This document shows, in pieces, positions 1-5,515 of a DNA stretch of 5,515 nucleotides. The stretch lies in contig JALRFT010000077.1 in the NCBI GenBank assembly GCA_023261915.1, positions 1 to 5,515 on the forward strand. Reading direction: 5' to 3'. How positions within the stretch are numbered: the first letter of the stretch is position 1; each line of letters starts with the position of its first letter. Position numbers and translations under genes: made by a program. The stretch comes from Acidimicrobiales bacterium (GTDB lineage: Bacteria > Actinomycetota > Acidimicrobiia > Acidimicrobiales > Acidimicrobilacustridaceae). A model generated the notes under the pieces. It was not told the DNA's origin. It saw only the letters and a list, made by a program, of their open reading frames with translations, and did no database searches.

Positions 1-1133
1 ACGATCAGTCCGGGGACGAACCCGATGAGACCGGTGGATTCGTGGAACACGGCGAGGAGTGCGAACCCGACGGCCGTCATCACACCGCCGGTGATGCCCG
101 CCGCCCGGTTGGAAACACCCTTAGCGAGGACGCGACCGGTGAGAAGCCCGGCGACGATTCCCGCCAGCAACAGCGGCAACTGCCACAGCGCCACCTTGGA
201 GGTCGTCAGGCCGTTCACGTACTGCCAGAGGTTCGTCACCTGCAGGAACGACACCGAGGTGCCGAAGTCGTAGATGAACCCGAAGCACAGGGCCCCGAGG
301 AACACTGGCGACTTCAGCAGGTCGATGGGGAAGAACCGGTTCGAGTTGTGCTTCTCCCACACCACGAATCCGACGAGCAACACGAAGCCGCCGATGATGG
401 GGACCAGGGTGCCGGGGCTCGTGAGACTCCGGGCGAGCTGGCTGATGCCGTACAGCATCCCGACGATGCCGCCGGCCAACAGACCCTGGCCCAACAGGTC
501 GAACGAGTTGCCTCGAACCGTGGGGACCTTGGGCAGCAGCAACGGGGTCAGCACCAACCCGAGGGCACAGGCCAGCGGGATCAGCAGGTAGGCGAGTCGC
601 CAGTTGGCCGATGCGAGCGTGCCACCGAGGAAGGTCAGGATCAGAGTCACCACCATGATGGTGGCGACGAACACGCCCATGGCGGCCGGCACGCGATCAG
701 GTTTGGCCACGGACTTGATGTACCCGAACGCCGAGCCGTACACCGCCCCGAGGCCGACGCCGGTGACGATCATGCCCGCCAGATACACCGCCACCGATGG
801 TGACGCCATCACGATGAGGTTGCCCACCGCACCCACGATCAGAGCGGTCATCAGCACCCGGCGCCGGCCGAGCCGGTCGGCGAGCATGCCGGTGGTGATC
901 ACCGTGGCCGCTACCGCCAGCGTCTGCATGCTGGCCGCCAACGCCTGGGTGCTGCCCGTCATGTCGAGAGATCGACTGGCACCCACGAGCGCCGTACTGG
1001 CGATGTTGGGACCCGATCCCTGCACCGCCCCGAAGAACCCGAGCAGCGGGATGGCCAGCGGCGAGATCTTGCGCACGGCCGTCGCCGTGACCGACGACGG
1101 AGTACCCGGTGAGGATCCTGCCGTGGAGTTCAT
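1..1133 (-). CDS. MFS transporter, DHA2-like (partial, C-terminus off left edge)
   Basis: Inner-membrane secondary transporter of the major facilitator superfamily. The minus-strand frame from the ATG at 1131-1133 is open for 377 codons to the window edge, so the C-terminus is missing. A polar N-terminus of about 25 residues is followed by repeated hydrophobic segments, roughly at 27-45, 68-82, 92-110, 114-135, 150-172, 180-200, 212-232, 242-258, 276-296, 316-334 and 345-362. The loop after the second segment carries MFS motif A (GMLADRLGRRR, residues 82-92). The NWRLAYLLIP stretch near 177-186 and the FDLLGQGL stretch near 211-218 resemble the 14-helix drug:H+ antiporter (DHA2) group. An AAGGAG Shine-Dalgarno lies four bases before the ATG and decides the start. 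The gene begins 33 bp after the amide hydrolase gene and is probably cotranscribed with it. Family assignment is firm. Substrate and direction of transport are not readable; export of a drug-like or amide compound is inference. Confidence 0.88.
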   Translation of the reverse strand, partial: MNSTAGSSPGTPSSVTATAVRKISPLAIPLLGFFGAVQGSGPNIASTALVGASRSLDMTGSTQALAASMQTLAVAATVITTGMLADRLGRRRVLMTALIVGAVGNLIVMASPSVAVYLAGMIVTGVGLGAVYGSAFGYIKSVAKPDRVPAAMGVFVATIMVVTLILTFLGGTLASANWRLAYLLIPLACALGLVLTPLLLPKVPTVRGNSFDLLGQGLLAGGIVGMLYGISQLARSLTSPGTLVPIIGGFVLLVGFVVWEKHNSNRFFPIDLLKSPVFLGALCFGFIYDFGTSVSFLQVTNLWQYVNGLTTSKVALWQLPLLLAGIVAGLLTGRVLAKGVSNRAAGITGGVMTAVGFALLAVFHESTGLIGFVPGLI

Positions 1134-1137
1134 GGTG

Positions 1138-1143
1138 CTCCTT
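1138..1143 (-). promoter_or_regulatory. Ribosome-binding site of the MFS transporter gene
   Basis: The minus strand reads AAGGAG followed by four bases (CACC) and then ATG. It sits in the 33-bp gap after the hydrolase stop codon. No separate promoter is evident in that gap, which fits translation from a shared transcript. Confidence 0.7.
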
Positions 1144-1166
1144 GGGGACGTTGGAGTGGAGTGGGA

Positions 1167-2159
1167 TCAGACGGTGAGGCTGGTGAAGGCGCCGTCCGTG
1201 GGGAAGGCGACCAGCCGGGATGACGTGAAGTCGGTTGTGGCCAGATCAATGGAATACCACAGCGGGTCGGTCTGGGTGTTGAACAGGTACTGATGGCCCG
1301 TGAGGTTCGAGACGGTGGACCACATGGTCATCTCCGGCATCACCCCCATGGGACTGTCCTCCATGACGGTGCCGGGCACGATGTCGAAGTTGTGGAGGAT
1401 TCGCACACAGTCCATGAGCAGGTCGTGCTCGTCCTTGGGTTGCTGGGCGAAGCGCACGTCAGCGAGCACCCGGATGAAGCGCGACGGGGCGCTGCCATCA
1501 GCGGGCAGCCCGGCGAATCCTGATCCCTGGCCGAGCGGCTCGAAGGTGGTGCCGCCGATCTCAACGGATTTGGGCAACGTCGGAGTCTGGGTGAGGTAGT
1601 TCCCCACGTTGGTCAGGTGCCAGTCGATGAACGGGGCGTTGGTGGCGACCTGGACGGGATTGTCGGTGATCACCATGCCGTCGGGATGGAACTCGACGAC
1701 GGCACAGGCGTCCTTGTCGAACAAGATGATGTGCAACGGCAGCGGAACGGGGACCTCCTTGGGGGTGAAGTCCACGACGTTGAGGGTGGCCATGGCGGCC
1801 TTGGCCTCGGCCACGGTGGCACAGGTCCCGAGCAGGAACCCCAGGGACTCGAGGATGCCGATGTCGGATCCGTCGTTACGGGGGGAGTAGTAGGTGGCAT
1901 GGCCTGGCATGTACAGCAGGTGCCCTGACAGTCCTGCCGTGTTGGTGCCGTCCGCAATCCACTGCGGCTTGAACGCTCCGATGCCGACGACGCCGTATTT
2001 GGCCGTCCACGACTCGGCGTTAGCGACGGCCTCACTCTTGCCGACGTAGTCGGCGGCGAGAACGCTGAGCTCCCACGGCAGCACGTCGGGGAACTCCATG
2101 GTGCGTCCCACGGCCACACTGCCGTCAGCAGCTGGTTGGTGTTTGAAGTTGGTACACAT
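1167..2159 (-). CDS. Choloylglycine hydrolase / penicillin V acylase family amide hydrolase (linear amide C-N hydrolase)
   Basis: Predicted N-terminal-nucleophile hydrolase that cleaves a linear amide bond. Family members (PF02275) act on conjugated bile salts, penicillin V or N-acyl homoserine lactones. The 330-residue length is normal. The protein starts Met-Cys, so removal of Met alone would expose catalytic Cys2; there is no propeptide or signal peptide, implying a cytoplasmic enzyme. Other family positions visible are R19 with the following T-M-E (GRTMEF, 18-23; Glu22 stands where bile salt hydrolases have Asp), N73 in DGTNTAGL, N174 in the VATNAPFIDWHLTNVGNY motif, and R227 in PSRFIR. 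The start is supported by a strong Shine-Dalgarno seven bases upstream. It faces fumC across a divergent promoter region and precedes the MFS gene by 33 bp, which suggests a hydrolysis-plus-transport module. A true bile-salt substrate is not implied; acyl-homoserine lactone or another N-acyl compound is equally possible. Confidence 0.9.
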   Translation of the reverse strand: MCTNFKHQPAADGSVAVGRTMEFPDVLPWELSVLAADYVGKSEAVANAESWTAKYGVVGIGAFKPQWIADGTNTAGLSGHLLYMPGHATYYSPRNDGSDIGILESLGFLLGTCATVAEAKAAMATLNVVDFTPKEVPVPLPLHIILFDKDACAVVEFHPDGMVITDNPVQVATNAPFIDWHLTNVGNYLTQTPTLPKSVEIGGTTFEPLGQGSGFAGLPADGSAPSRFIRVLADVRFAQQPKDEHDLLMDCVRILHNFDIVPGTVMEDSPMGVMPEMTMWSTVSNLTGHQYLFNTQTDPLWYSIDLATTDFTSSRLVAFPTDGAFTSLTV

Positions 2160-2166
2160 AAAAAGA

Positions 2167-2176
2167 TCCTCTCTCC
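2167..2176 (-). promoter_or_regulatory. Ribosome-binding site of the amide hydrolase gene
   Basis: The minus strand reads GGAGAGAGGA, then seven bases rich in T, then ATG. This strong purine-rich site fixes the Met-Cys start, which is essential because the second residue is the catalytic nucleophile. Confidence 0.75.
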
Positions 2177-2249
2177 GCGACGGGACCGCATGCGCCGAAG
2201 ACCGTCATGATTGGGTTGAACGGGTGCGTCTACCAAGTCGTCCGGGGCA

Positions 2250-2269
2250 GACTGACTCGCCGGTCAGAC
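2250..2269. repeat. Small palindrome in the divergent promoter region (possible operator)
   Basis: CTGAC at 2252-2256 is matched by GTCAG at 2263-2267 with a six-base spacer (TCGCCG); the outer bases 2250 and 2269 also pair after one mismatch. It sits close to the middle of the divergent region, next to an A-run (2270-2274). A dimeric regulator could bind here, but a 5-bp arm is short enough to arise by chance. Confidence 0.3.
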
Positions 2270-2307
2270 AAAAATCGAACACTTTCACACTACCCCATTG
2301 ACTCTGC

Positions 2308-2314
2308 GAGGAGA
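2308..2314 (+). promoter_or_regulatory. Ribosome-binding site of fumC (decides a GTG start)
   Basis: GAGGAGA lies five bases before the GTG at 2320-2322. It selects this GTG as the start; the next in-frame GTG or ATG falls inside conserved fumarase sequence. Confidence 0.7.
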
Positions 2315-2319
2315 TCCCC

Positions 2320-3795
2320 GTGGCCGATCACGCCTCTGGCAACCACCCGCCCACCATCCTCAATCTCCCCGTCGGAATCCCCGAAACCGGTCGGCGCGAG
2401 GAGTTCGACAGCCTTGGAACGGTCCTCGTGCCGGCCGACCGCTACTGGGGGGCACAGACCCAACGAAGTCTGGAGCACTTCTCGATCGGCACGGAGCGGA
2501 TGCCCAGCGAGGTCTACCGCGCCTACGGCATCGTGAAACGCGCCGCGGCCATGGTCAACACGGCACACGGGGACCTACCCGAGTGGATGGGCGAACTCAT
2601 CATCGGTGTCTGCGACGAGGTCACGAGTGGCCAACTCGACGAACACTTTCCTCTCTTCGTATGGCAGAGCGGATCGGGCACCCACACGAACATGAACGTC
2701 AACGAGGTGGTGGCCAACCGGTGCATCCAGGTGATCGGAGGCCAACTGGGTTCGCAGGATCCGGTGCATCCCAACGACCACGTGAACATGTGGCAATCGT
2801 CGAACGACACGTTCCCCGCGGCCATGCACATCGCTGCACACACCATGGTGACCCGGCGCACCATTCCCGCCCTGCGCCACCTCCATGCGGCGATCGCCGC
2901 CAAGGCCCAGCAGTGGGACACCGTCGTCAAGGTGGGACGCACCCACCTTCAGGACGCCACCCCGCTCACCGTGGGTCAGGAATGGTCCGGCTACGCCGCT
3001 GCCCTCTCTGACGCCATTGATGAGCTCGATCACATCACCGAGGGCCTGCTCGTCATCGCCATGGGCGGCACGGCCGTCGGTACCGGGGTGAACGCCCCGG
3101 AGGGATTCGACGTGGAGGTGGCGGCCGCCATCGCCGAACTGACCGGAGACGATTTCCGACCGGCTGACAACAAGTTCGCCGCCCAGGGCACCCTCGACCG
3201 GATGGTGCGCGCCCACGCCGGACTCAAGGCCGTGGCAGTGACGCTCTACAAGATCGCCAACGACCTCCGGTGGCTGGGCTCAGGTCCACGCGCCGGCCTC
3301 GGCGAGTTACACCTGCCCGCCAATGAACCCGGCTCCTCAATCATGCCGGGCAAGGTGAACCCCACCGTGGCCGAGGCCATGCTCATGGTCTGCATTGAGG
3401 TCATGGCTGCCGATGTGGCCGTCCAGATGGGTGGGGCGGAGGGAAATTTTGAGCTGAACACCTTCCGGCCGCTCGTGATCGCCAACTTCCTGACCTCGGC
3501 CCGTTTACTGGCCGACATGGGCGACCACTTCAGGATGTTCATGGTGGAGGGCATCACCCTCGATGAGGACAAGATCGCCGCCGACGTCGCCGACTCGGTG
3601 ATGTTGGTGACGGCCCTGGCCCCGATTATCGGATACGACAAGGCGGCAGAGATCGCGCACGCTGCGATCGAAAAGGGAATCCCACTGCGTGAGGCCGCAC
3701 TGCACCACGGCGTCGCCGCTGAACTCTTCGATACCGTCGTGGTGCCTGTCGCCATGACCCGACCGGTTCCACGGCCTACCAGCGACGACACCTGA
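2320..3795 (+). CDS. fumC: Fumarate hydratase, class II
   Basis: Cytosolic, homotetrameric, iron-independent fumarase of the TCA cycle, interconverting fumarate and L-malate. The 491-residue product aligns over its whole length with E. coli FumC (467 residues). The superfamily signature GSSIMPGKVN is at 338-347 (Ser339, the loop Ser that acts as catalytic base; Lys345, Asn347). Other active-site elements are SGSGTHTN at 117-124, HPNDHVN at 150-156, QSSND at 159-163, GRTHLQDATP at 206-215 and Glu352. His209 in the THLQDATP motif favours fumarase over aspartate ammonia-lyase, which has Gln there. About 20 extra residues, polar and Pro-rich, precede the conserved region that starts near residue 27. 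The C-terminus (after about 478) diverges and is Pro-rich. Trp158 replaces the usual small residue before QSSND. Translation starts at GTG behind a good ribosome-binding site. It appears monocistronic, divergent from the hydrolase pair and convergent with the tauD-like gene. Confidence 0.96.
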   Translation: MADHASGNHPPTILNLPVGIPETGRREEFDSLGTVLVPADRYWGAQTQRSLEHFSIGTERMPSEVYRAYGIVKRAAAMVNTAHGDLPEWMGELIIGVCDEVTSGQLDEHFPLFVWQSGSGTHTNMNVNEVVANRCIQVIGGQLGSQDPVHPNDHVNMWQSSNDTFPAAMHIAAHTMVTRRTIPALRHLHAAIAAKAQQWDTVVKVGRTHLQDATPLTVGQEWSGYAAALSDAIDELDHITEGLLVIAMGGTAVGTGVNAPEGFDVEVAAAIAELTGDDFRPADNKFAAQGTLDRMVRAHAGLKAVAVTLYKIANDLRWLGSGPRAGLGELHLPANEPGSSIMPGKVNPTVAEAMLMVCIEVMAADVAVQMGGAEGNFELNTFRPLVIANFLTSARLLADMGDHFRMFMVEGITLDEDKIAADVADSVMLVTALAPIIGYDKAAEIAHAAIEKGIPLREAALHHGVAAELFDTVVVPVAMTRPVPRPTSDDT

Positions 3796-3811
3796 TCCCC
3801 GACGCTCTGAC

Positions 3812-3858
3812 CCCACTGAACCACCTCGGCCCCGACGGATGTCGTACCGAGCAGTGGG
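3812..3858. terminator. Imperfect hairpin between convergent genes, candidate bidirectional terminator
   Basis: Between the stop codons of fumC (3795) and the tauD-like gene (3864) three nested arms pair: CCCACTG 3812-3818 with CAGTGGG 3852-3858, CTCGG 3825-3829 with CCGAG 3847-3851, and CGAC 3833-3836 with GTCG 3841-3844 around a GGAT loop. This gives 16 base pairs, with a six-base bulge on the left and a small internal loop. No U-tract follows on either strand, so it is not a canonical intrinsic terminator. Its position between converging genes and its symmetry suggest a shared transcription stop or a 3'-end stabilising structure. Confidence 0.45.
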
Positions 3859-3863
3859 TGGCT

Positions 3864-4763
3864 TCAGCGAACGGCGAGGAACGGGTCGTCGACGATGCGG
3901 CTCTCGATCCCCGTCGGGCCGTGAGGCACGTCCCCGGCAACGGTGACCCGACGCATCCGACGCTCAGCCGTGCCGTAGTCGTCAGTGGCGTAGTGCATGG
4001 TCGCCCTGTTGTCCCAGATGACGACGTCCCCCGCCTGCCAACGGTGCCGCACCACCACCTCGGGTTGGGTGGCGTGGTCGAACAGCAACGCCAGCAACCG
4101 GTCACTCTCTACCCGGGACAGTCCGACGAGGTGGCTGGTGAACCCCGGATTCACGAACAGTGACCGGCGCCCGGTGGCCGGGTGGACCCGCACCACCGGG
4201 TGAATCACCGGCGGCACTCCGGCGGCCCGCTCGAGGAGTTCACGGGCGTCGTCACGATGCAGACCCGTGTCGGCCGGTTCGCCAAAGTAGGCGAGCGGCG
4301 TGATGCGGTGCACCGCCTCGAGACCGTCCACGAGGTGCCGTAACGGTTCGGACAGGCGGGTGTAGGCGCCGCGCAGGTCGGCCCACAGCGTGTCACCACC
4401 GGCGACGGGCGTGACGTCGCTGACGAGCACCGACGCTGACGGTGGGGTGCGGGTGAACGTCACGTCGGTGTGCCACGCCGCGTTGCGTCCACCATTGGCC
4501 CCGTCGAGTTCGAGGATCTCGGGGTGACCGTCCATGCCAGGTACCACCGGGTGCGCCGGTGTGGGAGACCCGAGGGCGTGGGCCACGGCGACCTGTTCAC
4601 CGGGGGTGAGGAACTGGCTGCGGAACACCAACAACAGGTGCTCATCGAGTTGGCCGGCAAGCCAGTCGGTATCGAGCGTGTCGTCGAGACGAGCCCCGGC
4701 GAACTCCATTCCGAACGTGCCCGTGAGCGGCGTCGCTGTCCACGTCTCGGTGGCGGTGGTCAT
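3864..4763 (-). CDS. TauD/TfdA-family Fe(II)/2-oxoglutarate-dependent dioxygenase, probably sulfonate-acting
   Basis: Predicted cytosolic non-heme iron dioxygenase of 299 residues, usual for TauD (about 283). It would couple 2-oxoglutarate decarboxylation to hydroxylation of a substrate that then breaks down; E. coli TauD releases sulfite from taurine. The iron facial triad is visible: His98 and Asp100 (WHTDVTF, 97-103) and His257 (DNRATMHYA). Arg272 corresponds to the 2-oxoglutarate/sulfonate-side Arg270 of E. coli TauD, His71 (HPVVP) to its taurine-binding His70, Asn94 to Asn95 and Phe208 (NPGFTS) to Phe206. By the same alignment Tyr73 becomes Val74 and Asp94 becomes Arg93, both near the taurine amino group, so the substrate may not be taurine. 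The ATG at 4761-4763 gives an N-terminus of family length; its ribosome-binding site is weak (a G-run at 4768-4772). It follows the sulfite reductase gene by 31 bp, which supports a sulfite-releasing role. Family is firm, substrate uncertain. Confidence 0.9.
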   Translation of the reverse strand: MTTATETWTATPLTGTFGMEFAGARLDDTLDTDWLAGQLDEHLLLVFRSQFLTPGEQVAVAHALGSPTPAHPVVPGMDGHPEILELDGANGGRNAAWHTDVTFTRTPPSASVLVSDVTPVAGGDTLWADLRGAYTRLSEPLRHLVDGLEAVHRITPLAYFGEPADTGLHRDDARELLERAAGVPPVIHPVVRVHPATGRRSLFVNPGFTSHLVGLSRVESDRLLALLFDHATQPEVVVRHRWQAGDVVIWDNRATMHYATDDYGTAERRMRRVTVAGDVPHGPTGIESRIVDDPFLAVR

Positions 4764-4794
4764 CGGATGCCCCCGGTGCCAGTCGCAGTGGCGA

Positions 4795-5346
4795 TCACGT
4801 TGCACACTCCGATTCAGACACCGACACCGTGAACGGGCCGGTCTCGTCGAAGTCCACGTAGAACGAACCGTCCTCGTCGGGGGTGGGGATCGTGTCGAGA
4901 TCGGCGAGACCTTCGGCCACCGCTGAGGCACCCCCCACCCGGTCCAGCCACACGGGGAACGTCTCGGCAGCGGAGCGTTCCTCGGCGAACCGCCGCACCA
5001 CCCGGGCGACGGCTTCGGGGGCCGTGCGGGCCGGGACCCGCAGGGCCTTGGCACCGAAACGGATCTGTTCGTCGGCGACGTGACCCCCCAAAAGGAGCTG
5101 GTACCCAGGCACCGACTCGCCGTGGGCCCGGCGCTCCACGCCGAACAGGCCGATGTCCGCGGCGTGGTGCTGCCCACAGCTGTTGGTGCAGCCCGAGATG
5201 TTGATCCGCACCCCGCCGACCTCGGCGAGGCCCTGCTCCTCGAGTTCGTCGCCGATGGCCTTGGCGAGACCGCGCGACTGGGTGATGGCGATGTTGCAGG
5301 TGTCAGCCCCGGGACACGCCACGACGTCACGGGCGAGTTCGGCACC
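4795..5346 (-). CDS. Siroheme sulfite (or nitrite) reductase, C-terminal part, cut off at a suspect join
   Basis: C-terminal roughly 180 residues of a ferredoxin-type nitrite/sulfite reductase, which reduces sulfite to sulfide (or nitrite to ammonium) at a coupled siroheme-[4Fe-4S] centre in the cytosol. All four cluster cysteines are visible: CPGADTC (5296-5316) and, 36 residues on, CTNSC (5176-5190), within the typical INISGCTNSCGQHH context. The recognisable homology starts at GAELARDVV near 5346. Upstream of that the frame stays open to a Met at 5464-5466, but those 40 residues are Cys/Arg/Leu-rich, unlike any reductase, and derive from a different sequence. The true N-terminal half is therefore absent from this window. 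The stop at 4795-4797 is 31 bp before the TauD-like start, and the two are likely one operon. Sequence alone does not separate sulfite from nitrite reductase here; the dioxygenase neighbour favours sulfite. Confidence 0.88.
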   Translation of the reverse strand, partial: GAELARDVVACPGADTCNIAITQSRGLAKAIGDELEEQGLAEVGGVRINISGCTNSCGQHHAADIGLFGVERRAHGESVPGYQLLLGGHVADEQIRFGAKALRVPARTAPEAVARVVRRFAEERSAAETFPVWLDRVGGASAVAEGLADLDTIPTPDEDGSFYVDFDETGPFTVSVSESECAT

Positions 5347-5352
5347 GACAAC
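5335..5352. other. Abrupt composition and coding breakpoint (probable chimeric join)
   Basis: Left of this point the minus strand encodes a recognisable sulfite reductase in very GC-rich codons. Right of it the minus-strand homology ends and the plus strand reads as a different protein with A/T-rich codons. Both genes are broken in mid-domain and in opposite orientations. The bases GGCACCGAC at 5341-5349 could belong to either gene, so the exact join cannot be set more tightly. No inverted repeats or target duplication typical of an insertion sequence are seen. Confidence 0.7.
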
Positions 5353-5515
5353 AATGCCTTTGGCGTTACTGGTGCAACGACTGGTTCGGTTCCAACAATC
5401 GCACCTACGATTGTTCTTGAAAAGCAAAAGCAAGAAGGTGCAACCAAGATTGCAATCATCAACCACGCAACCGCTAGCGCTTCTGCATCACAGAACGCAC
5501 TTGCAAACCTCGTGC
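5341..5515 (+). CDS. Internal fragment of a periplasmic substrate-binding protein (branched-chain amino-acid ABC type)
   Basis: The plus-strand frame beginning with the codon at 5341-5343 is open to the window edge and gives 58 residues with natural protein character. The segment TGSVPTIAPTIVLEKQKQEG is followed by ATKIAIINHATASAS and SQNALANLV. This resembles the middle of Peripla_BP_6/Leu-Ile-Val-binding proteins, where a conserved Pro-rich strand precedes a helix, a strand of the kind GxKxxAII and a helix. In that family the protein is extracytoplasmic and delivers ligand to an ABC transporter. Neither start nor stop is present. Codons such as GCA, ACA, CTT and AAG contrast with the rest of the window, pointing to a lower-GC source genome, perhaps a different actinoplankton lineage (inference). 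Family call rests on short similarity from memory. Confidence 0.55.

Larger units (their letters stand above)
2160..2319. promoter_or_regulatory. Divergent intergenic promoter region (hydrolase-MFS pair / fumC)
   Basis: These 160 bp separate two divergent starts, so at least two promoters should lie here. The region is less GC-rich than the genes, with an A/T-rich patch at about 2268-2290. A weak candidate promoter for the minus-strand hydrolase is TTGGTA (at 2231-2236) and AATCAT (at 2207-2212), separated by 18 bp, each matching four of six sigma-70 consensus bases and placed about 47 bp before the ATG. No convincing -35/-10 pair is seen for fumC. The region role is secure; the exact promoter boxes are speculative. 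Confidence 0.6.

Noticed and set aside
42..803. 253-residue plus-strand open frame
   Set aside because: It is antisense to the MFS transporter and has Gln/His/Glu/Arg-rich low-complexity content typical of a GC-rich shadow frame, with no ribosome-binding site.
604..1293. 229-residue plus-strand open frame
   Set aside because: It is antisense to the transporter and the hydrolase 3' end, spans their intergenic gap, and shows no recognisable domain.
2299..2304. TTGACT as a -35 box for fumC
   Set aside because: It lies only 15 bases before the GTG start, leaving no room for a -10 box and leader.
3864..5462. A single 532-residue minus-strand reading that appears to join a reductase-region protein to the TauD-like enzyme
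   Set aside because: Upstream of the ATG at 4763 this frame is out of phase with the sulfite reductase and gives Arg/Pro/Ser-rich shadow sequence. The reductase is in another frame and stops at 4795.
5347..5466. N-terminal 40 residues of the minus-strand reductase frame beginning at the Met at 5464-5466
   Set aside because: The sequence is unlike sulfite reductase and is the antisense of the foreign substrate-binding protein fragment, so it is an artefact of the join.
5335..5515. Insertion sequence or other mobile element causing the composition change
   Set aside because: No terminal inverted repeat, target duplication or transposase-like sequence is visible; the tail reads as an ordinary transport protein.

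Overview
The first ~5.34 kb is high-GC, gene-dense DNA from a single source. GC-rich third codon positions, a GTG start on the fumarase, and protein sequences typical of Actinobacteria suggest a free-living aerobic high-GC actinobacterium, possibly an aquatic lineage such as Acidimicrobiia. That placement is inference. The last ~165-175 bases differ sharply in composition (25 G/C of 60 in 5401-5460, against 50 of 60 in 4981-5040) and encode part of an unrelated protein. The window therefore most likely ends in a chimeric assembly join.

Layout from left to right: (1) a minus-strand pair made of a choloylglycine hydrolase / penicillin V acylase-family Ntn-hydrolase (1167-2159) followed after 33 bp by a 12-14-helix MFS transporter (1-1133, running off the left edge); (2) a 160-bp divergent intergenic region (2160-2319) with clear ribosome-binding sites at each end and a small palindrome in the middle; (3) a plus-strand class II fumarase, fumC (2320-3795); (4) a 68-bp convergent intergenic region with an imperfect hairpin that could stop transcription from both sides; (5) a minus-strand pair in which the 3' part of a siroheme/[4Fe-4S] sulfite (or nitrite) reductase (4795 to about 5346) is followed after 31 bp by a TauD-family Fe(II)/2-oxoglutarate dioxygenase (3864-4763); (6) the foreign tail, about 5341-5515, reading on the plus strand as an internal piece of a periplasmic ligand-binding protein of the branched-chain amino-acid type.

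How the genes may work together: a TauD-type enzyme releases sulfite from an organosulfonate, and an assimilatory sulfite reductase reduces sulfite to sulfide. The two-gene order therefore fits organosulfur scavenging. The amide hydrolase plus MFS exporter/importer looks like a small module for handling an amide-linked compound such as an N-acyl conjugate, with substrate unknown. Fumarase is a stand-alone TCA-cycle gene. I see no RNA gene, CRISPR array, insertion sequence or clear novel system. The points most worth checking are the join at ~5341-5352, the altered substrate pocket of the TauD-like protein, and the unusual Trp beside the fumarase active site.
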